Below are positions 34,705 through 43,623 of a stretch of 64,000 nucleotides of DNA, piece by piece (position 1 is the stretch's first letter; each line of letters begins with the position of its first letter). Source of the DNA: Microtetraspora fusca (GTDB lineage: Bacteria > Actinomycetota > Actinomycetes > Streptosporangiales > Streptosporangiaceae); NCBI RefSeq assembly GCF_001570365.1, contig NZ_BBYK01000046.1, positions 1 to 64,000 on the forward strand, written 5' to 3'. The translations under genes and the position numbers were made by a program. The notes under the pieces were generated by a model. It was not told the DNA's origin, ran no database searches, and was given only the letters and a program-made list of their open reading frames with translations.

Positions 34705-36136
34705 ATTCGCCGATGTAGTGCATCACGTGCTTGACGCGCGTGTAGTCGTGCAGTCCGAAGACCGAAAGGTCCTTGCCGTAGCCCGAGTGCTTGAAGCCGC
34801 CGTGCGGCATCTCCGACACGAACGGGATGTGGGTGTTGACCCAGACCACACCGAAGTCGAGGCGCTTGGACATGCGCATCGCCCGGCCGTGGTCGGAGGT
34901 CCACACCGAACCCGACAGGCCGTACTTGACGCCGTTGGCCTTGGCCAGGGCGTCCGCCTCATCAGTGAACGTCTGGATGGTCATGACGGGGCCGAAGACC
35001 TCGTTCTGCACCATCTCGTCGTCCTGCTGGAGGCCGTCGACGACGGTCGGCGCGAAGAAGTAGCCCTTCTCGCCGACACGGTGACCACCGGTGAGCACCG
35101 TGGCGTGCTCCGGCAGCCGCTCGAAGAAGGACGAGACGCGCTCGAGCTGGTTGGCGTTGTTGAGGGGGCCGAAGTAGGCCTCCTCGTCGTCCAGCCCGCC
35201 CAGCCGGGTGGCCGCGGCGGCCTCGGCCAGCGCGGCGGCGAACTCGTCGTGGATGCTCTCGTGTACCAGCACGCGGCAGGCGGCGGTGCAGTCCTGGCCG
35301 GCGTTGTAGAGACCGGCTCCGGCGATCCCCTCCGCCACGGCCTTGATGTCCTTGACGTCCTCGAAGACCACGACCGGGGCCTTGCCGCCGAGCTCCAGGT
35401 GGACGCGCTTGAGGTCGTCGGCGGCCGAGCGGGCGACGGCCATGCCGGCGCCGACCGAGCCGGTGATCGCGACCATCGCCGCGGCGGGGTGACTCACCAC
35501 GAGGCTGCCGGTCTCCCGGTCGCCGGTGACGACGTTGAAGACGCCGGCGGGGAGGACGTCACCGATGATCTCGGCGAGCTTGATGGTGGAGACCGGGGTG
35601 GTGTCCGACGGCTTGAGCACGATGGTGTTGCCCGCGGCGAGCGCCGGCGCGATCTTCCAGACCGCCATCATCATCGGGTAGTTCCACGGGGTGACCTGAC
35701 CGATGACACCGATCGGCTCATGCCGGATCATCGAGGTGTGGTCGGCGAGGAACTCACCCGCCGTCGGGCCCTCAAGGGTCCGGGCGGCACCGGCGAAGAA
35801 CCGGAAGTGGTCCGCGGCGACGGGCGTCTCGTCCTCCGCCATGCGGGCGCGCGGCTTTCCGGTGTTCCGGCACTCGGCCTCGTTGATCTCGTCGGCCCGC
35901 GCCTCGATCGCGTCGGCGATCTTGAGGAGCAGGGCGGAGCGCTCCGCGGGTGTGGTCTGACCCCACGTCTCGAAAGCGGTGGCGGCGGCGGCGTAGGCCG
36001 CGTCGACGTCCTCCTGCCCCGAGATGGGGGCCTGGGCGTAGACCTCACCGGTGGTCGGGTCGATCACGTCGGAGAAACGGCCGCTCACGGCGTCGACGAA
36101 CTTCCCGTTGACGAAGTTCTGCAGACGGGTGGTCAC
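34703..36136 (-). CDS. NAD-dependent gamma-aminobutyraldehyde dehydrogenase-like
   Basis: Aldehyde dehydrogenase of 477 residues. The catalytic Cys is in NAGQDCTAACR, the general base Glu in HLELGGKAPVVVF, and the Rossmann region in TGSVGAG. Overall it resembles the 4-aminobutanal/gamma-glutamyl-gamma-aminobutyraldehyde dehydrogenases (PatD/PuuC) that turn the aldehyde from putrescine into GABA or its glutamyl form. The polyamine transporter and amine oxidase genes downstream support this. The divergent Lrp-type gene probably regulates it. Confidence 0.85.
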   Translation of the reverse strand: MTTRLQNFVNGKFVDAVSGRFSDVIDPTTGEVYAQAPISGQEDVDAAYAAAATAFETWGQTTPAERSALLLKIADAIEARADEINEAECRNTGKPRARMAEDETPVAADHFRFFAGAARTLEGPTAGEFLADHTSMIRHEPIGVIGQVTPWNYPMMMAVWKIAPALAAGNTIVLKPSDTTPVSTIKLAEIIGDVLPAGVFNVVTGDRETGSLVVSHPAAAMVAITGSVGAGMAVARSAADDLKRVHLELGGKAPVVVFEDVKDIKAVAEGIAGAGLYNAGQDCTAACRVLVHESIHDEFAAALAEAAAATRLGGLDDEEAYFGPLNNANQLERVSSFFERLPEHATVLTGGHRVGEKGYFFAPTVVDGLQQDDEMVQNEVFGPVMTIQTFTDEADALAKANGVKYGLSGSVWTSDHGRAMRMSKRLDFGVVWVNTHIPFVSEMPHGGFKHSGYGKDLSVFGLHDYTRVKHVMHYIGE

Positions 36137-36201
36137 CCTTGACCTCCTGGAGGTGTGCTGGTTGTCGGCGACTCTGACAGAATAACTTGGCTATAACAAG
36201 G

Positions 36202-36237
36202 GATTTCGTGGTGAAGATACCAAACTGCTACGAAATC
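36202..36237. promoter_or_regulatory. inverted repeat, candidate Lrp-family operator
   Basis: GATTTCGT at 36202-36209 and ACGAAATC at 36230-36237 form perfect 8-base arms 20 bases apart. The region is AT-richer than the surroundings and sits between the divergent dehydrogenase and Lrp genes. Confidence 0.5.
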
Positions 36238-36359
36238 GCTTGACAGGAACGACGGAACTGACAGCATGTAACACCAGGAAGGCAACATGTCAGGAACCGC
36301 CCTGTAACGCGGGTGCGTCAGTCCTGACTCGCCCCCTCCAAGAGAGGAACTCCCCCGGG

Positions 36360-36848
36360 ATGACGACTCCACCCAAGGTACGCTCGGCCGGCAAATCCGG
36401 TCCGGTGGTGCTGGACGACATCTCCAAGCAGATCGTCGAGCAGCTCCAGATGGACGGGCGCAAACCGTACGCCGCCATCGGCAAAGCGGTGGGGTTGTCC
36501 GAGGCGGCCGTGCGACAGCGCGTCCAGCGCCTGCTCGACCAGGGCGTCATGCAGATCGTCGCGGTGACCGACCCCCTGACCCTGGGCTTCCCCCGCCAGG
36601 CGATGATCGGCGTCAAGTGCGAGGGCGACCTCGACATCGTCGCGCAGGAGCTCTCCTCCATAGAGGAGATCAACTACGTCGTCCTGACGGCCGGTTCCGT
36701 CGACATCATGGTCGAGGTGGTCTGCGAGGGCGACAGCCACCTCCTGGAGATCCTGGGCAAGATACGGGCGATCCCGACGGTGCGGGCGACCGAGACGTTC
36801 GTCTACCTCAAGCTCCAGAAGCAGACCTATACCTGGGGCACCAGATAG
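36360..36848 (+). CDS. Lrp/AsnC-family transcriptional regulator
   Basis: Regulator of 162 residues. A helix-turn-helix occupies about 18-65 (LDDISKQIVEQLQMDGRKPY; IGKAVGLSEAAVRQRVQRLL) and a RAM ligand-binding domain follows (about 75-155, GSVDIMVEVVCEGD). These proteins form octamers that bind amino acids or amines. It is divergent from the polyamine catabolism operon and is the obvious candidate regulator, as for similar genes next to aminobutyraldehyde dehydrogenases. Confidence 0.9.
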   Translation: MTTPPKVRSAGKSGPVVLDDISKQIVEQLQMDGRKPYAAIGKAVGLSEAAVRQRVQRLLDQGVMQIVAVTDPLTLGFPRQAMIGVKCEGDLDIVAQELSSIEEINYVVLTAGSVDIMVEVVCEGDSHLLEILGKIRAIPTVRATETFVYLKLQKQTYTWGTR

Positions 36849-36860
36849 CCATGCCAGCTG

Positions 36861-36885
36861 GCCAGAATTTGGCGAAAGTTCTGGC
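36861..36885. promoter_or_regulatory. inverted repeat upstream of toxin-antitoxin operon
   Basis: GCCAGAA and TTCTGGC, perfect 7-base arms 11 bases apart, ending 12 bases before the antitoxin ATG. The position fits autorepression by the antitoxin or the complex. Confidence 0.6.
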
Positions 36886-36897
36886 TACGCTGAGCAC

Positions 36898-37182
36898 ATG
36901 ACGACACTGCCCCTCGGCGAGGCGCGCGATGCCCTGTCGGCGCTGGTCGACCAGGTCGAGCGCACCCACGACCGCGTCACCATCACCCGTCACGGCCGCC
37001 CGTCGGCGGTCCTCATCTCGGCCGAGGATCTCGACGCTCTGGAAGAGACCCTCGACATCCTCAGCACCCCCGGCGCCCTGGCCGAAATCCGCGCCGCCCA
37101 GGAGGAGATCTCCCGGGGAGACGCGGTCGACGCCGCGGGCATCGCGGAGATCATCGCCCGCCGCAAGGAAGCGGAGAGATGA
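36898..37182 (+). CDS. Phd/YefM-type antitoxin
   Basis: Protein of 94 residues with the Phd/YefM N-terminus (TLPLGEARDALSALVDQVE) followed by RVTITRHGRPSAVLISAEDLDALEET, the DNA-binding and dimer part. The C-terminal region would wrap the toxin. Its stop overlaps the toxin ATG (ATGA). Confidence 0.88.
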   Translation: MTTLPLGEARDALSALVDQVERTHDRVTITRHGRPSAVLISAEDLDALEETLDILSTPGALAEIRAAQEEISRGDAVDAAGIAEIIARRKEAER

Positions 37183-37475
37183 CATCCGCCGACGCGACCC
37201 GATACGAGATACGCCTCGCCGCGTCAGCGGCCCGGAAACTGGAAACTTGGCCGCCGAACGGCTTGAGCCTCTCCGCGGCCGCCGCCGTGGCGGAGTTCCT
37301 CTCGCGACCATTGCTCGACGATCCGTACCGCCTGGGAAAGCCGCTGCGGGGAAAGCTCGCGGGGCTTCTCTCCGCCAGGCGCGGAGCGTACCGGGTCGTC
37401 TACTCGGTCGACGACGACAAGGGCCTCGTCCACGTCGTCCGCATCGACCACCGGTTGGACGCCTACCGCGCCTGA
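37179..37475 (+). CDS. RelE/ParE-family toxin
   Basis: Toxin of 98 residues: YEIRLAASAARKLETWP at the start, GKPLRGKLAGLLSARRGAYRVVYSVDD in the middle and VRIDHRLDAYRA at the end, the standard RelE core. Basic and aromatic residues (Arg, Tyr near the C-terminus) fit ribosome-dependent mRNA cleavage. Translationally coupled to the antitoxin gene. Confidence 0.88.
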   Translation: MTSADATRYEIRLAASAARKLETWPPNGLSLSAAAAVAEFLSRPLLDDPYRLGKPLRGKLAGLLSARRGAYRVVYSVDDDKGLVHVVRIDHRLDAYRA

Positions 37476-37488
37476 CACCGTCATCCGG

Positions 37489-38436
37489 TCAGGACTTCTC
37501 GTTGAGGGCGAGGAGGCTGACCAGGTCGTAGGCGACGTGCGAGGCCGCGACCGAGGTGATCTCGGCGTGGTCGTAGGCCGGGGCGACCTCCACCACGTCC
37601 GCGCCGACCAGGTTCGCCCCGGCCAGGCCGCGCAGGATCTCCAGCAGCTCGCGGCTGGTCAGCCCGCCCGCCTCCGGCGTCCCGGTGCCGGGCGCGTGCG
37701 CCGGGTCGAGCACGTCGATGTCGATCGACACGTACAGCGGCCGCTCCCCGATCCGCTGCCGCAGCGCGTCCACCACCTCGTCCACACCGCGCCGCATCAC
37801 ATCGGCGCTGGTCACGACGCCGAAGCCCATCCGCCGGTCGTCCTCGAGGTCCTTCTTGGCGTACAGGGGGCCCCGGGTGCCGACGTGGCTGAGCGCCTCG
37901 GTGTCCAGGATGCCCTCCTCCACCGCGCGCCGGAACGGCGTGCCGTGGGTGTACTCGGCGCCGAAGTAGGTGTCCCAGGTGTCCAGGTGGGCGTCGAAGT
38001 GCAGCAGCGCGACCGGGCCGTGGATGCGGGCGGCGGCGCGCAGCAGCGGCAGCGCGATGGTGTGGTCACCGCCGATGGTGACCAGCCGGGTGCCGTCGGC
38101 GGCCAGGGTTGAGGCGGCCTCCTCGATGGTCTCGACGGCCTCGTTGATGTTGAAGGGGTTGCAGGCGATGTCGCCGGCGTCGGCGACCTGCTGGGTGGCG
38201 AACGGCGAGACGTCCAGGCCGGGGTGGTAGGGCCGCAGCAGGCGGCTGGCCTCGCGGACCGCCGAGGGACCGAACCGCGCGCCGGGCCGGTAGGAGACGC
38301 CGGTGTCGAACGGCACGCCGACGACGGCCACGTCGGCTCGGTCCACCTCGTCCAGGCGGGGCAGCCGGGCGAAGGTCGCCGGGCCGGCGAAGCGCGGGAC
38401 GCGGGAGGAGTCGACGGGTCCCCGGGGCTCGGTCAT
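37489..38436 (-). CDS. agmatinase/guanidinobutyrase-family ureohydrolase
   Basis: Arginase-fold hydrolase of 315 residues with a complete binuclear metal site: [20 protein letters not shown] and [19 protein letters not shown]. The family cleaves a guanidino group to urea and an amine (agmatine, guanidinobutyrate, guanidinopropionate and others). The last of three minus-strand genes; it starts 6 bases after the cyclase-family gene. Although polyamine genes are close, its operon partners are an NCS1 permease and a ring-opening-type hydrolase, so the substrate may not be agmatine. Confidence 0.88.
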   Translation of the reverse strand: MTEPRGPVDSSRVPRFAGPATFARLPRLDEVDRADVAVVGVPFDTGVSYRPGARFGPSAVREASRLLRPYHPGLDVSPFATQQVADAGDIACNPFNINEAVETIEEAASTLAADGTRLVTIGGDHTIALPLLRAAARIHGPVALLHFDAHLDTWDTYFGAEYTHGTPFRRAVEEGILDTEALSHVGTRGPLYAKKDLEDDRRMGFGVVTSADVMRRGVDEVVDALRQRIGERPLYVSIDIDVLDPAHAPGTGTPEAGGLTSRELLEILRGLAGANLVGADVVEVAPAYDHAEITSVAASHVAYDLVSLLALNEKS

Positions 38437-38442
38437 TCTTGG

Positions 38443-39150
38443 TCAGTCCTTTCGCAGGATCGGATCGGAACAGGTGTCATGCGGTCCATGTGGTCCGGGT
38501 GGTCCGGGCGGTCCCACCCGCGCCACGGCGCGTACGGGCGCGCCGTCCGCGCCGCGCAGGCGCAGCGGAAACAGGGAGACCTCGATCTCGCGGCCCGCCC
38601 CCTGGTGGTCCACGAGCCGGTCGAGGTGCCGCAGGTTCTCGGCGATGACGGCGTGCGCGCCGCACAGCACGCGGTGGGCGTGGAAGTCCCCCGCCGGGGT
38701 GGGGTCCACGCTCAGCGCGTCGATCCCGACGGTCCGGATGCCCGCCTCGACGATCAGCTCGGCCGCCTCCCGGGTGAGGTACGGGTGCGCGAGGTAGTCC
38801 TCGCTCCCCCACAGCGACGCCCAGCCGGTGGCGATCAGCAGGATCGTCCCCGACCTGAGCCGCGGAGCCACGAGGTCGGCGGGGATCGGGGAGCGGGGAG
38901 GCAGGCCGCGCGCGTCGACGACCGCCGCCGGGCCGACGAAGCGGTCGAGCGGCAGTTCGTCGAGGGTGGGGAGCCCGTCGTCGACGTGGTACGGCGCGTC
39001 CACGTGGGTGCCCGACTGCGACCCGAGGTGCAGGCCGAGGACGTTGACGCCCTCGGCCGCCACGGTGAGCGCGGGCCGGACCTCCACCTCCGGGTCGCCG
39101 GGATAGACCGGCATGCCGGTCTCGATCGGCACGGACAGATCGATGATCAT
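38443..39150 (-). CDS. cyclase-family metal-dependent hydrolase
   Basis: Protein of 235 residues of the kynurenine-formamidase/cyclase family. The metal motif is GSQSGTHVDAPYH, and a second conserved region is TGWASLWGSEDYLAHPYLT with GIDALSVDP. Members hydrolyse amides or lactams including ring systems (isatin hydrolase, formylkynurenine). The ATG at 39150 has GGGGAG upstream. In the operon it lies between the permease and the ureohydrolase, suggesting ring opening of an imported compound. Confidence 0.85.
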   Translation of the reverse strand: MIIDLSVPIETGMPVYPGDPEVEVRPALTVAAEGVNVLGLHLGSQSGTHVDAPYHVDDGLPTLDELPLDRFVGPAAVVDARGLPPRSPIPADLVAPRLRSGTILLIATGWASLWGSEDYLAHPYLTREAAELIVEAGIRTVGIDALSVDPTPAGDFHAHRVLCGAHAVIAENLRHLDRLVDHQGAGREIEVSLFPLRLRGADGAPVRAVARVGPPGPPGPHGPHDTCSDPILRKD

Positions 39151-39195
39151 GCTGTCTCCCCGGGCGGTGGCAGGGCCTGAGTGCGGCGACACGCC

Positions 39196-40722
39196 CTACG
39201 CCTCGGCCAGGGCCGCGCCGGCCTCCACGATAGGCGGGACCGGTGTGTCGGCCGCGCGCACCAGACGCGGGCCGGCCGGGCCGTACACCGCGCGCGGCTC
39301 GGGGAAGACGAAGAGCAGGCCGAGGTAGAGGACCGCGGCGAGCGCGAGGCCGAGCGGCAGCGAGATGTCGATGCCGCCGGCGATCTCGCCGAAGGGGCCG
39401 ACGAACTGGCCGGGGATGTTGGTGAACAGGACGGCCGTGAGCGCCGACCCGAGCCAGGCGGTCATGCCCCGCCAGTTCCAGCCGTGCGTGAACCAGTAGC
39501 GGCCGCCGCTCTGCCGCCGGTTGAAGACCTGCAGCGCGTCCGGGTCGTACCAGCCGCGCCGGGTGACGTAGCCCAGGATCATGATCACCATCCAGGGCGC
39601 GGTGCAGGTGATGATGAGCGTGGCGAAGGTCGAGATGCTGGCCGTCAGGTTCGCGGCGAACCGGCCGATGAAGATGAAGACGATGGACAGCGTGCCGATG
39701 AAGACGGTCGCCTGCACGCGGCTGAACCGGGGGAAGACGCTGGAGAAGTCCAGGCCGGTGCCGTACAGCGAAGTGGTGCCGGTGGACATGCCGCCGATCA
39801 GTGCGATGAGGCAGACCGGGAGGAAATACCACGCGGGGGCGACCGCGAGCAGGCCGCCGACGTAGTTCGGCGCCGCCGGGTCCAGGTACGGCGCGGCCTT
39901 GGTCGCGATGATCGACGCGGTGGAGAGTCCGAAGAAGAAGGGCAGCACGGTCGCGATCTGGCTGAGGAACGCGGCGGTCATCACGCGCTTGCGCGGGGTC
40001 GAGGCGGGGATGTACCGCGACCAGTCCCCCAGGAACGCGCCGAACGAGACCGGGTTCGACAGCACGATCAGCGCCGCGCCGATGAACGACGGCCAGAACA
40101 TCGGATCGGCCGTGGACGCGAAGGTCCCGGGATACGACGGGTCGAAGTCGCCCGCGAAGGCGACGACGCCGAGGACGAACAGCGCCGACGCCGCCGCCAC
40201 CGCGATCTTGTTGATGAAGAGCATGAAGCGGAAGCCGTACACGCAGACCGTGAGCACGAGCGCGGCGAAGACGCCGTACGCGACGGCGTAGGTCAGGTCG
40301 CTGTCGGGCAGGCCCGCGAGCCGGTTCGCCCCGCCGACCAGGGCGTCGCCGGAGGACCACACCGAGATCGAGAAGAACGCGATCGCGGTGAGCAGGGACA
40401 GGAAGGAGCCGACCACCCGGCCGTGCACGCCGAGATGCGCCGAGGAGGAGACGGCGTTGTTGGTGCCGTTCGTCGGCCCGAAGACCGAGAGCGGCGCGAG
40501 CAGCAGCGCGCCGACGACGAGGCCGAGCAGCGTCGCCGCGAGTCCCTGCCAGAACGACAGCCCGAACAGGATGGGGAACGCGCCGAGCACGCAGGTGGCG
40601 AAGGTGTTCGCGCCACCGAACGCCACCCGGAAGAGGTCAAGCGGCCGCGCCGTACGGTCGGCGTCCGGGATGCGTTCGACCCCGTAGGTCTCGATCTCGG
40701 TGATGGGCGGCGCCTCGGCCAC
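39196..40722 (-). CDS. NCS1-family nucleobase/cation symporter (cytosine permease-like)
   Basis: Membrane transporter of 508 residues with about 12 helices. Typical NCS1 features: a Gly-rich first helix region (FRVAFGGANTFATCVLGAFP), GPTNGTNNAVSSSAHLGVHG, and NPVSFGAFLGDWSRYIP. Substrates in the family include cytosine, allantoin, hydantoins and uracil. Starts at GTG, 6 bases after AGGAGA. First gene of the operon with the cyclase-family and ureohydrolase genes. Confidence 0.88.
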   Translation of the reverse strand: MAEAPPITEIETYGVERIPDADRTARPLDLFRVAFGGANTFATCVLGAFPILFGLSFWQGLAATLLGLVVGALLLAPLSVFGPTNGTNNAVSSSAHLGVHGRVVGSFLSLLTAIAFFSISVWSSGDALVGGANRLAGLPDSDLTYAVAYGVFAALVLTVCVYGFRFMLFINKIAVAAASALFVLGVVAFAGDFDPSYPGTFASTADPMFWPSFIGAALIVLSNPVSFGAFLGDWSRYIPASTPRKRVMTAAFLSQIATVLPFFFGLSTASIIATKAAPYLDPAAPNYVGGLLAVAPAWYFLPVCLIALIGGMSTGTTSLYGTGLDFSSVFPRFSRVQATVFIGTLSIVFIFIGRFAANLTASISTFATLIITCTAPWMVIMILGYVTRRGWYDPDALQVFNRRQSGGRYWFTHGWNWRGMTAWLGSALTAVLFTNIPGQFVGPFGEIAGGIDISLPLGLALAAVLYLGLLFVFPEPRAVYGPAGPRLVRAADTPVPPIVEAGAALAEA

Positions 40723-41105
40723 GGCTTCTCCTATGACGGTTACAGGACGTGATGTTCCTGGTCAGCGCGGTAATCCCAGCAAGTGTCGGCGGACCTGACA
40801 GGCGACACAATTGGGGCAGACACGGAGAAGCGCCACGGGGTTTGTGGCTCACGACAAGGGGCCCGGGATGCGGGACCAGCGATTCGACGCTACCGCCGGG
40901 GACCGGAGTCGAACCACCCGCGATTCGCCGGCGGCGTTCCACGGCTATGAGATAAATCACGCGAAAGCCGGTCGCCTTTCTCGTCGGGGCGGCCGGATTC
41001 CCTTTTTCAACATGACGAACTGTAATAACTTCTGCCTCCTCGTTCCCCTTTCCGCCCGCTCGCCGTGACGCACGCGCCGGGCGGGCGGAAAGGGCGCCCG
41101 GAAGG
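40723..41105. other. leader/promoter region of the NCS1 operon
   Basis: This 383-base stretch has no credible gene. It contains an inverted repeat (annotated at 40783-40808) and an AT-richer part near 40945-41035 that is the likely promoter area. I looked for guanidine-riboswitch and tRNA signatures here and did not find them. Confidence 0.5.
40783..40808. promoter_or_regulatory. inverted repeat in the NCS1 leader
   Basis: GTGTCG at 40783-40788 and CGACAC at 40803-40808, 14 bases apart, 60-85 bases before the permease GTG. It may be an operator for the PucR protein encoded at 42160 or a leader hairpin. Confidence 0.35.
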
Positions 41106-41909
41106 TCAGCTCATCCAGTCGGCGTTACGCGCCCGGCGCGAGGCGATCATCGCCTCCAGCTCCGCCTCCTCGCGCAGTTCGTGCGACGACGGCGACAGGA
41201 ACACCGCCAGGAGCAGGCCGATGGTGAGCAGGCCGACGCCGACCATCAGGGGGAGCAGGAAATCCACCGCCTGCGCGCCCGTCAGCGCCGCGTGCGCCTC
41301 CACGGGCTCGACGCTCAGCGCCAGCAGGCCGACGTAGTGCATGCCGTTCAGCAGGAGACCCGCCACCAGGGCGGAGCCGATGACCGGGAGCGGACCCCGC
41401 GCGCGCAGGGCGGACCGGAGGACGGCGAAGGCCGCCGCCACGGCGACGAGCACGGAGACGGCGAGAAGCACCGGGTTGACGCTCACCTCCGCCGACATCG
41501 TCATCGCCTTCATGCCGATCTGATGCGCGCCCGCCACGCCGAGACCGGCCAGCAGGCCGCCCGCGACCAGCGCGCCGCCCCGGCCTCCCCCGAGGAACGC
41601 GCAGGCCAGACCGGCCCCGGAGGCCACGATCGCCACCAGCGCGGAAAGGATCGTCAGGGCCACGTCGTAGCGGATCGGGGTGCCCTCGACCCGTACGCCC
41701 AGCATCCCGACGAAGTGCATGACCCAGACACCGGTCCCACCGACCGCGAACGCCGCTCCGGCCAGCCACCACAACCGCGACACACCCGCGACGGAACGCG
41801 CCCGCCCCGCCATCATCAGGCCGATCAGCGAGCCCAGCACCGACATCACGTACGCCAGGGCAGGCGTAATGACGCCATACGAGAAAAGATCAATGTTCGA
41901 CACAAGCAC
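41106..41909 (-). CDS. MHYT-domain membrane sensor-like protein
   Basis: Membrane protein of 267 residues with seven helices and three MHYT-like motifs (WVMHFVGML, AGAHQIGMKAM, GMHYVGLLAL) whose His and Met residues are proposed to bind copper and sense gases. Unlike many MHYT proteins it has no attached signalling domain; it ends with a short charged cytoplasmic tail. Function unknown. Confidence 0.85.
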   Translation of the reverse strand: MLVSNIDLFSYGVITPALAYVMSVLGSLIGLMMAGRARSVAGVSRLWWLAGAAFAVGGTGVWVMHFVGMLGVRVEGTPIRYDVALTILSALVAIVASGAGLACAFLGGGRGGALVAGGLLAGLGVAGAHQIGMKAMTMSAEVSVNPVLLAVSVLVAVAAAFAVLRSALRARGPLPVIGSALVAGLLLNGMHYVGLLALSVEPVEAHAALTGAQAVDFLLPLMVGVGLLTIGLLLAVFLSPSSHELREEAELEAMIASRRARNADWMS

Positions 41910-42159
41910 TCATTTCAGGGGGATCATCGGCGACATGATGATGAGGGCTCGATCCGCACCTGATCACCGGGTCGCCGGTTACTCCCCGAAAAATGCCATT
42001 TCTGGCGGCGTTTCGTGCCCCAGAAGGGGCGCGCAGGCGAATTCACTGACAATATGGAGCGCGATTTTGCATTTTGTCGGAGCCCCGGGCGTGGCCACGC
42101 GCCCCTCGGGAAGGCACCCGCGGAGGTGCCGCGCGGCCACGGAGAACTAGCGTGGGATT

Positions 42160-43614
42160 GTGGCCGACAACAAGCTGACGGTGGAGGACCTGGTCCGCTT
42201 CCCCGCCCTCCAGCTCCGGGTGCTGGCCGGTGAGCGCGGCCTCGACCGCTCGGTCTCGTGGGCGCACGTGAGCGAGCTGGAGGACCCGACACCCTGGCTG
42301 CTCGGCTCGGAGGTCATCATGACCACCGGCATCGGCGTCCCCCGCGGGGGCGCCAGGCAGCGGGCGTACCTGCACCGGCTCGACGACGCGGGCGTGGCCG
42401 CCCTCGCGCTGAGCGCCGGACTCAACGTGCCGCCGCTCCATCCGGCCTTCTTCGCCGCGGCCGAGGAGCGCGGCTTCCCGATTTTGGAGGTCCCGCTGGC
42501 CGTGCCGTTCATCGCCGTCGCGCAGGAGGTGGCCGCGGCGGTGCAGGAGGACGCGCGGCAGCGGCTCGGCGCGCAGTTGCAGGTGTTCGGCGCGCTGCGC
42601 TGGCTGGCCGCCGAGCGGCTCGACCCCGCGCAGCTCTTCCGGCGGCTGGAACGGCTGTCGGGATACGACGTCTACCTGAGCACCCCGCAGGGGCGGCCGC
42701 TGCTGCCCGGCGTGCCCGTCCCGCCGGACATCGCGTCGCTGCCGCCGTCCGTGGACGCCCCGCCGACCATCCCCGGCGGCTTCGCGGTCCCCGTGAACGC
42801 CCCCGGCGGCCCGGCCGGCTTCCTCGTGGCCTTCGAACGCGAAGGCGCCCGGCCCGCCGGGCTGGCCGTCGTCCAGCACATCGCCACGGTCGCGGCGCTG
42901 CAGGTCGCCATGGTGCGCCACGAGCGCGAGACGCTGCGCCGCCAGGGCGCGGAGACCCTGGCCGAACTGCTCCAGGACGTGCTCGACCCGGCCACCGCGC
43001 GGCGCAGGCTGACCCGGATGGGGATGTCACCCGACCGGGACGTGGTGCTCCTGGTGGTCAGGAACGTCGACGAGGACGCCGTCGTCCGGGCGCTCGACGA
43101 GCACCCCCACCTGATGCTCGGGCTCCACCCCGACCTCTACGTGCTCGCGCACGATCCGGCGCCGCTGCGCGAGATCCCCGGTGTCGCGGCGGGCGCGAGC
43201 CGCCCCCTCCCACCGGGCTCCTCGCTCAAGGTCGCCCAGCGGGAGGCGCGGTGGGCCGCCGCCCGCGCCGCCGAGTCCGGCCAGCCCCTCGTGTCGTACG
43301 GCGACGACACGACCGGCCGGTGGCTGCCGGAGGACCCGGGCGTGCTGGCCGGCCTGGTCGAACACGTCCTCGGCGACGCGCTGCGGTACGACGCCGCGCA
43401 CGGGTCCGAGCTGATCGCCTCGGTGCAGACGTGGATGGAGCGGGACAGACGCACCGACGACGCCGCGCGGGCGCTGCACATCCACCCCAACACGCTGTCG
43501 TACCGGCTGCGCCGCTTCGGCGCGCTGACCGGCCGCGACCTGACCGCGACCGGTGACTTCGCCGAGGTGTGGCTGGCCATGCGCGCCGCCCAGCAGCTCG
43601 GCCGCATCCCGTGA
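42160..43614 (+). CDS. PucR-family transcriptional regulator
   Basis: Regulator of 484 residues. The N-terminal PucR ligand domain (about 5-120) starts TVEDLVRFPALQLRVLAGE and has WAHVSELEDPTPWLLGSE; the C-terminal helix-turn-helix reads DDAARALHIHPNTLSYRLRRF. PucR proteins regulate purine, allantoin or GABA catabolism. It starts at GTG. The nearby NCS1 operon is the likely target, though the MHYT gene lies between. Confidence 0.9.
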   Translation: MADNKLTVEDLVRFPALQLRVLAGERGLDRSVSWAHVSELEDPTPWLLGSEVIMTTGIGVPRGGARQRAYLHRLDDAGVAALALSAGLNVPPLHPAFFAAAEERGFPILEVPLAVPFIAVAQEVAAAVQEDARQRLGAQLQVFGALRWLAAERLDPAQLFRRLERLSGYDVYLSTPQGRPLLPGVPVPPDIASLPPSVDAPPTIPGGFAVPVNAPGGPAGFLVAFEREGARPAGLAVVQHIATVAALQVAMVRHERETLRRQGAETLAELLQDVLDPATARRRLTRMGMSPDRDVVLLVVRNVDEDAVVRALDEHPHLMLGLHPDLYVLAHDPAPLREIPGVAAGASRPLPPGSSLKVAQREARWAAARAAESGQPLVSYGDDTTGRWLPEDPGVLAGLVEHVLGDALRYDAAHGSELIASVQTWMERDRRTDDAARALHIHPNTLSYRLRRFGALTGRDLTATGDFAEVWLAMRAAQQLGRIP

Positions 43615-43623
43615 CCTCCGCCG

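Noticed and set aside
40861-40990. A GGTTCGACTCC phrase on the minus strand resembling a tRNA T-arm
   Set aside because: The five-base T-stem does not pair and no acceptor or anticodon stem can be drawn around it.
40811-41068. An 85-codon frame in the NCS1 upstream region
   Set aside because: Poor codon bias, no ribosome binding site and mixed low-GC third positions; treated as non-coding.
40723-41105. Possible guanidine riboswitch before the NCS1 operon
   Set aside because: No ykkC-type conserved blocks or paired ACGR loops were found in the leader.
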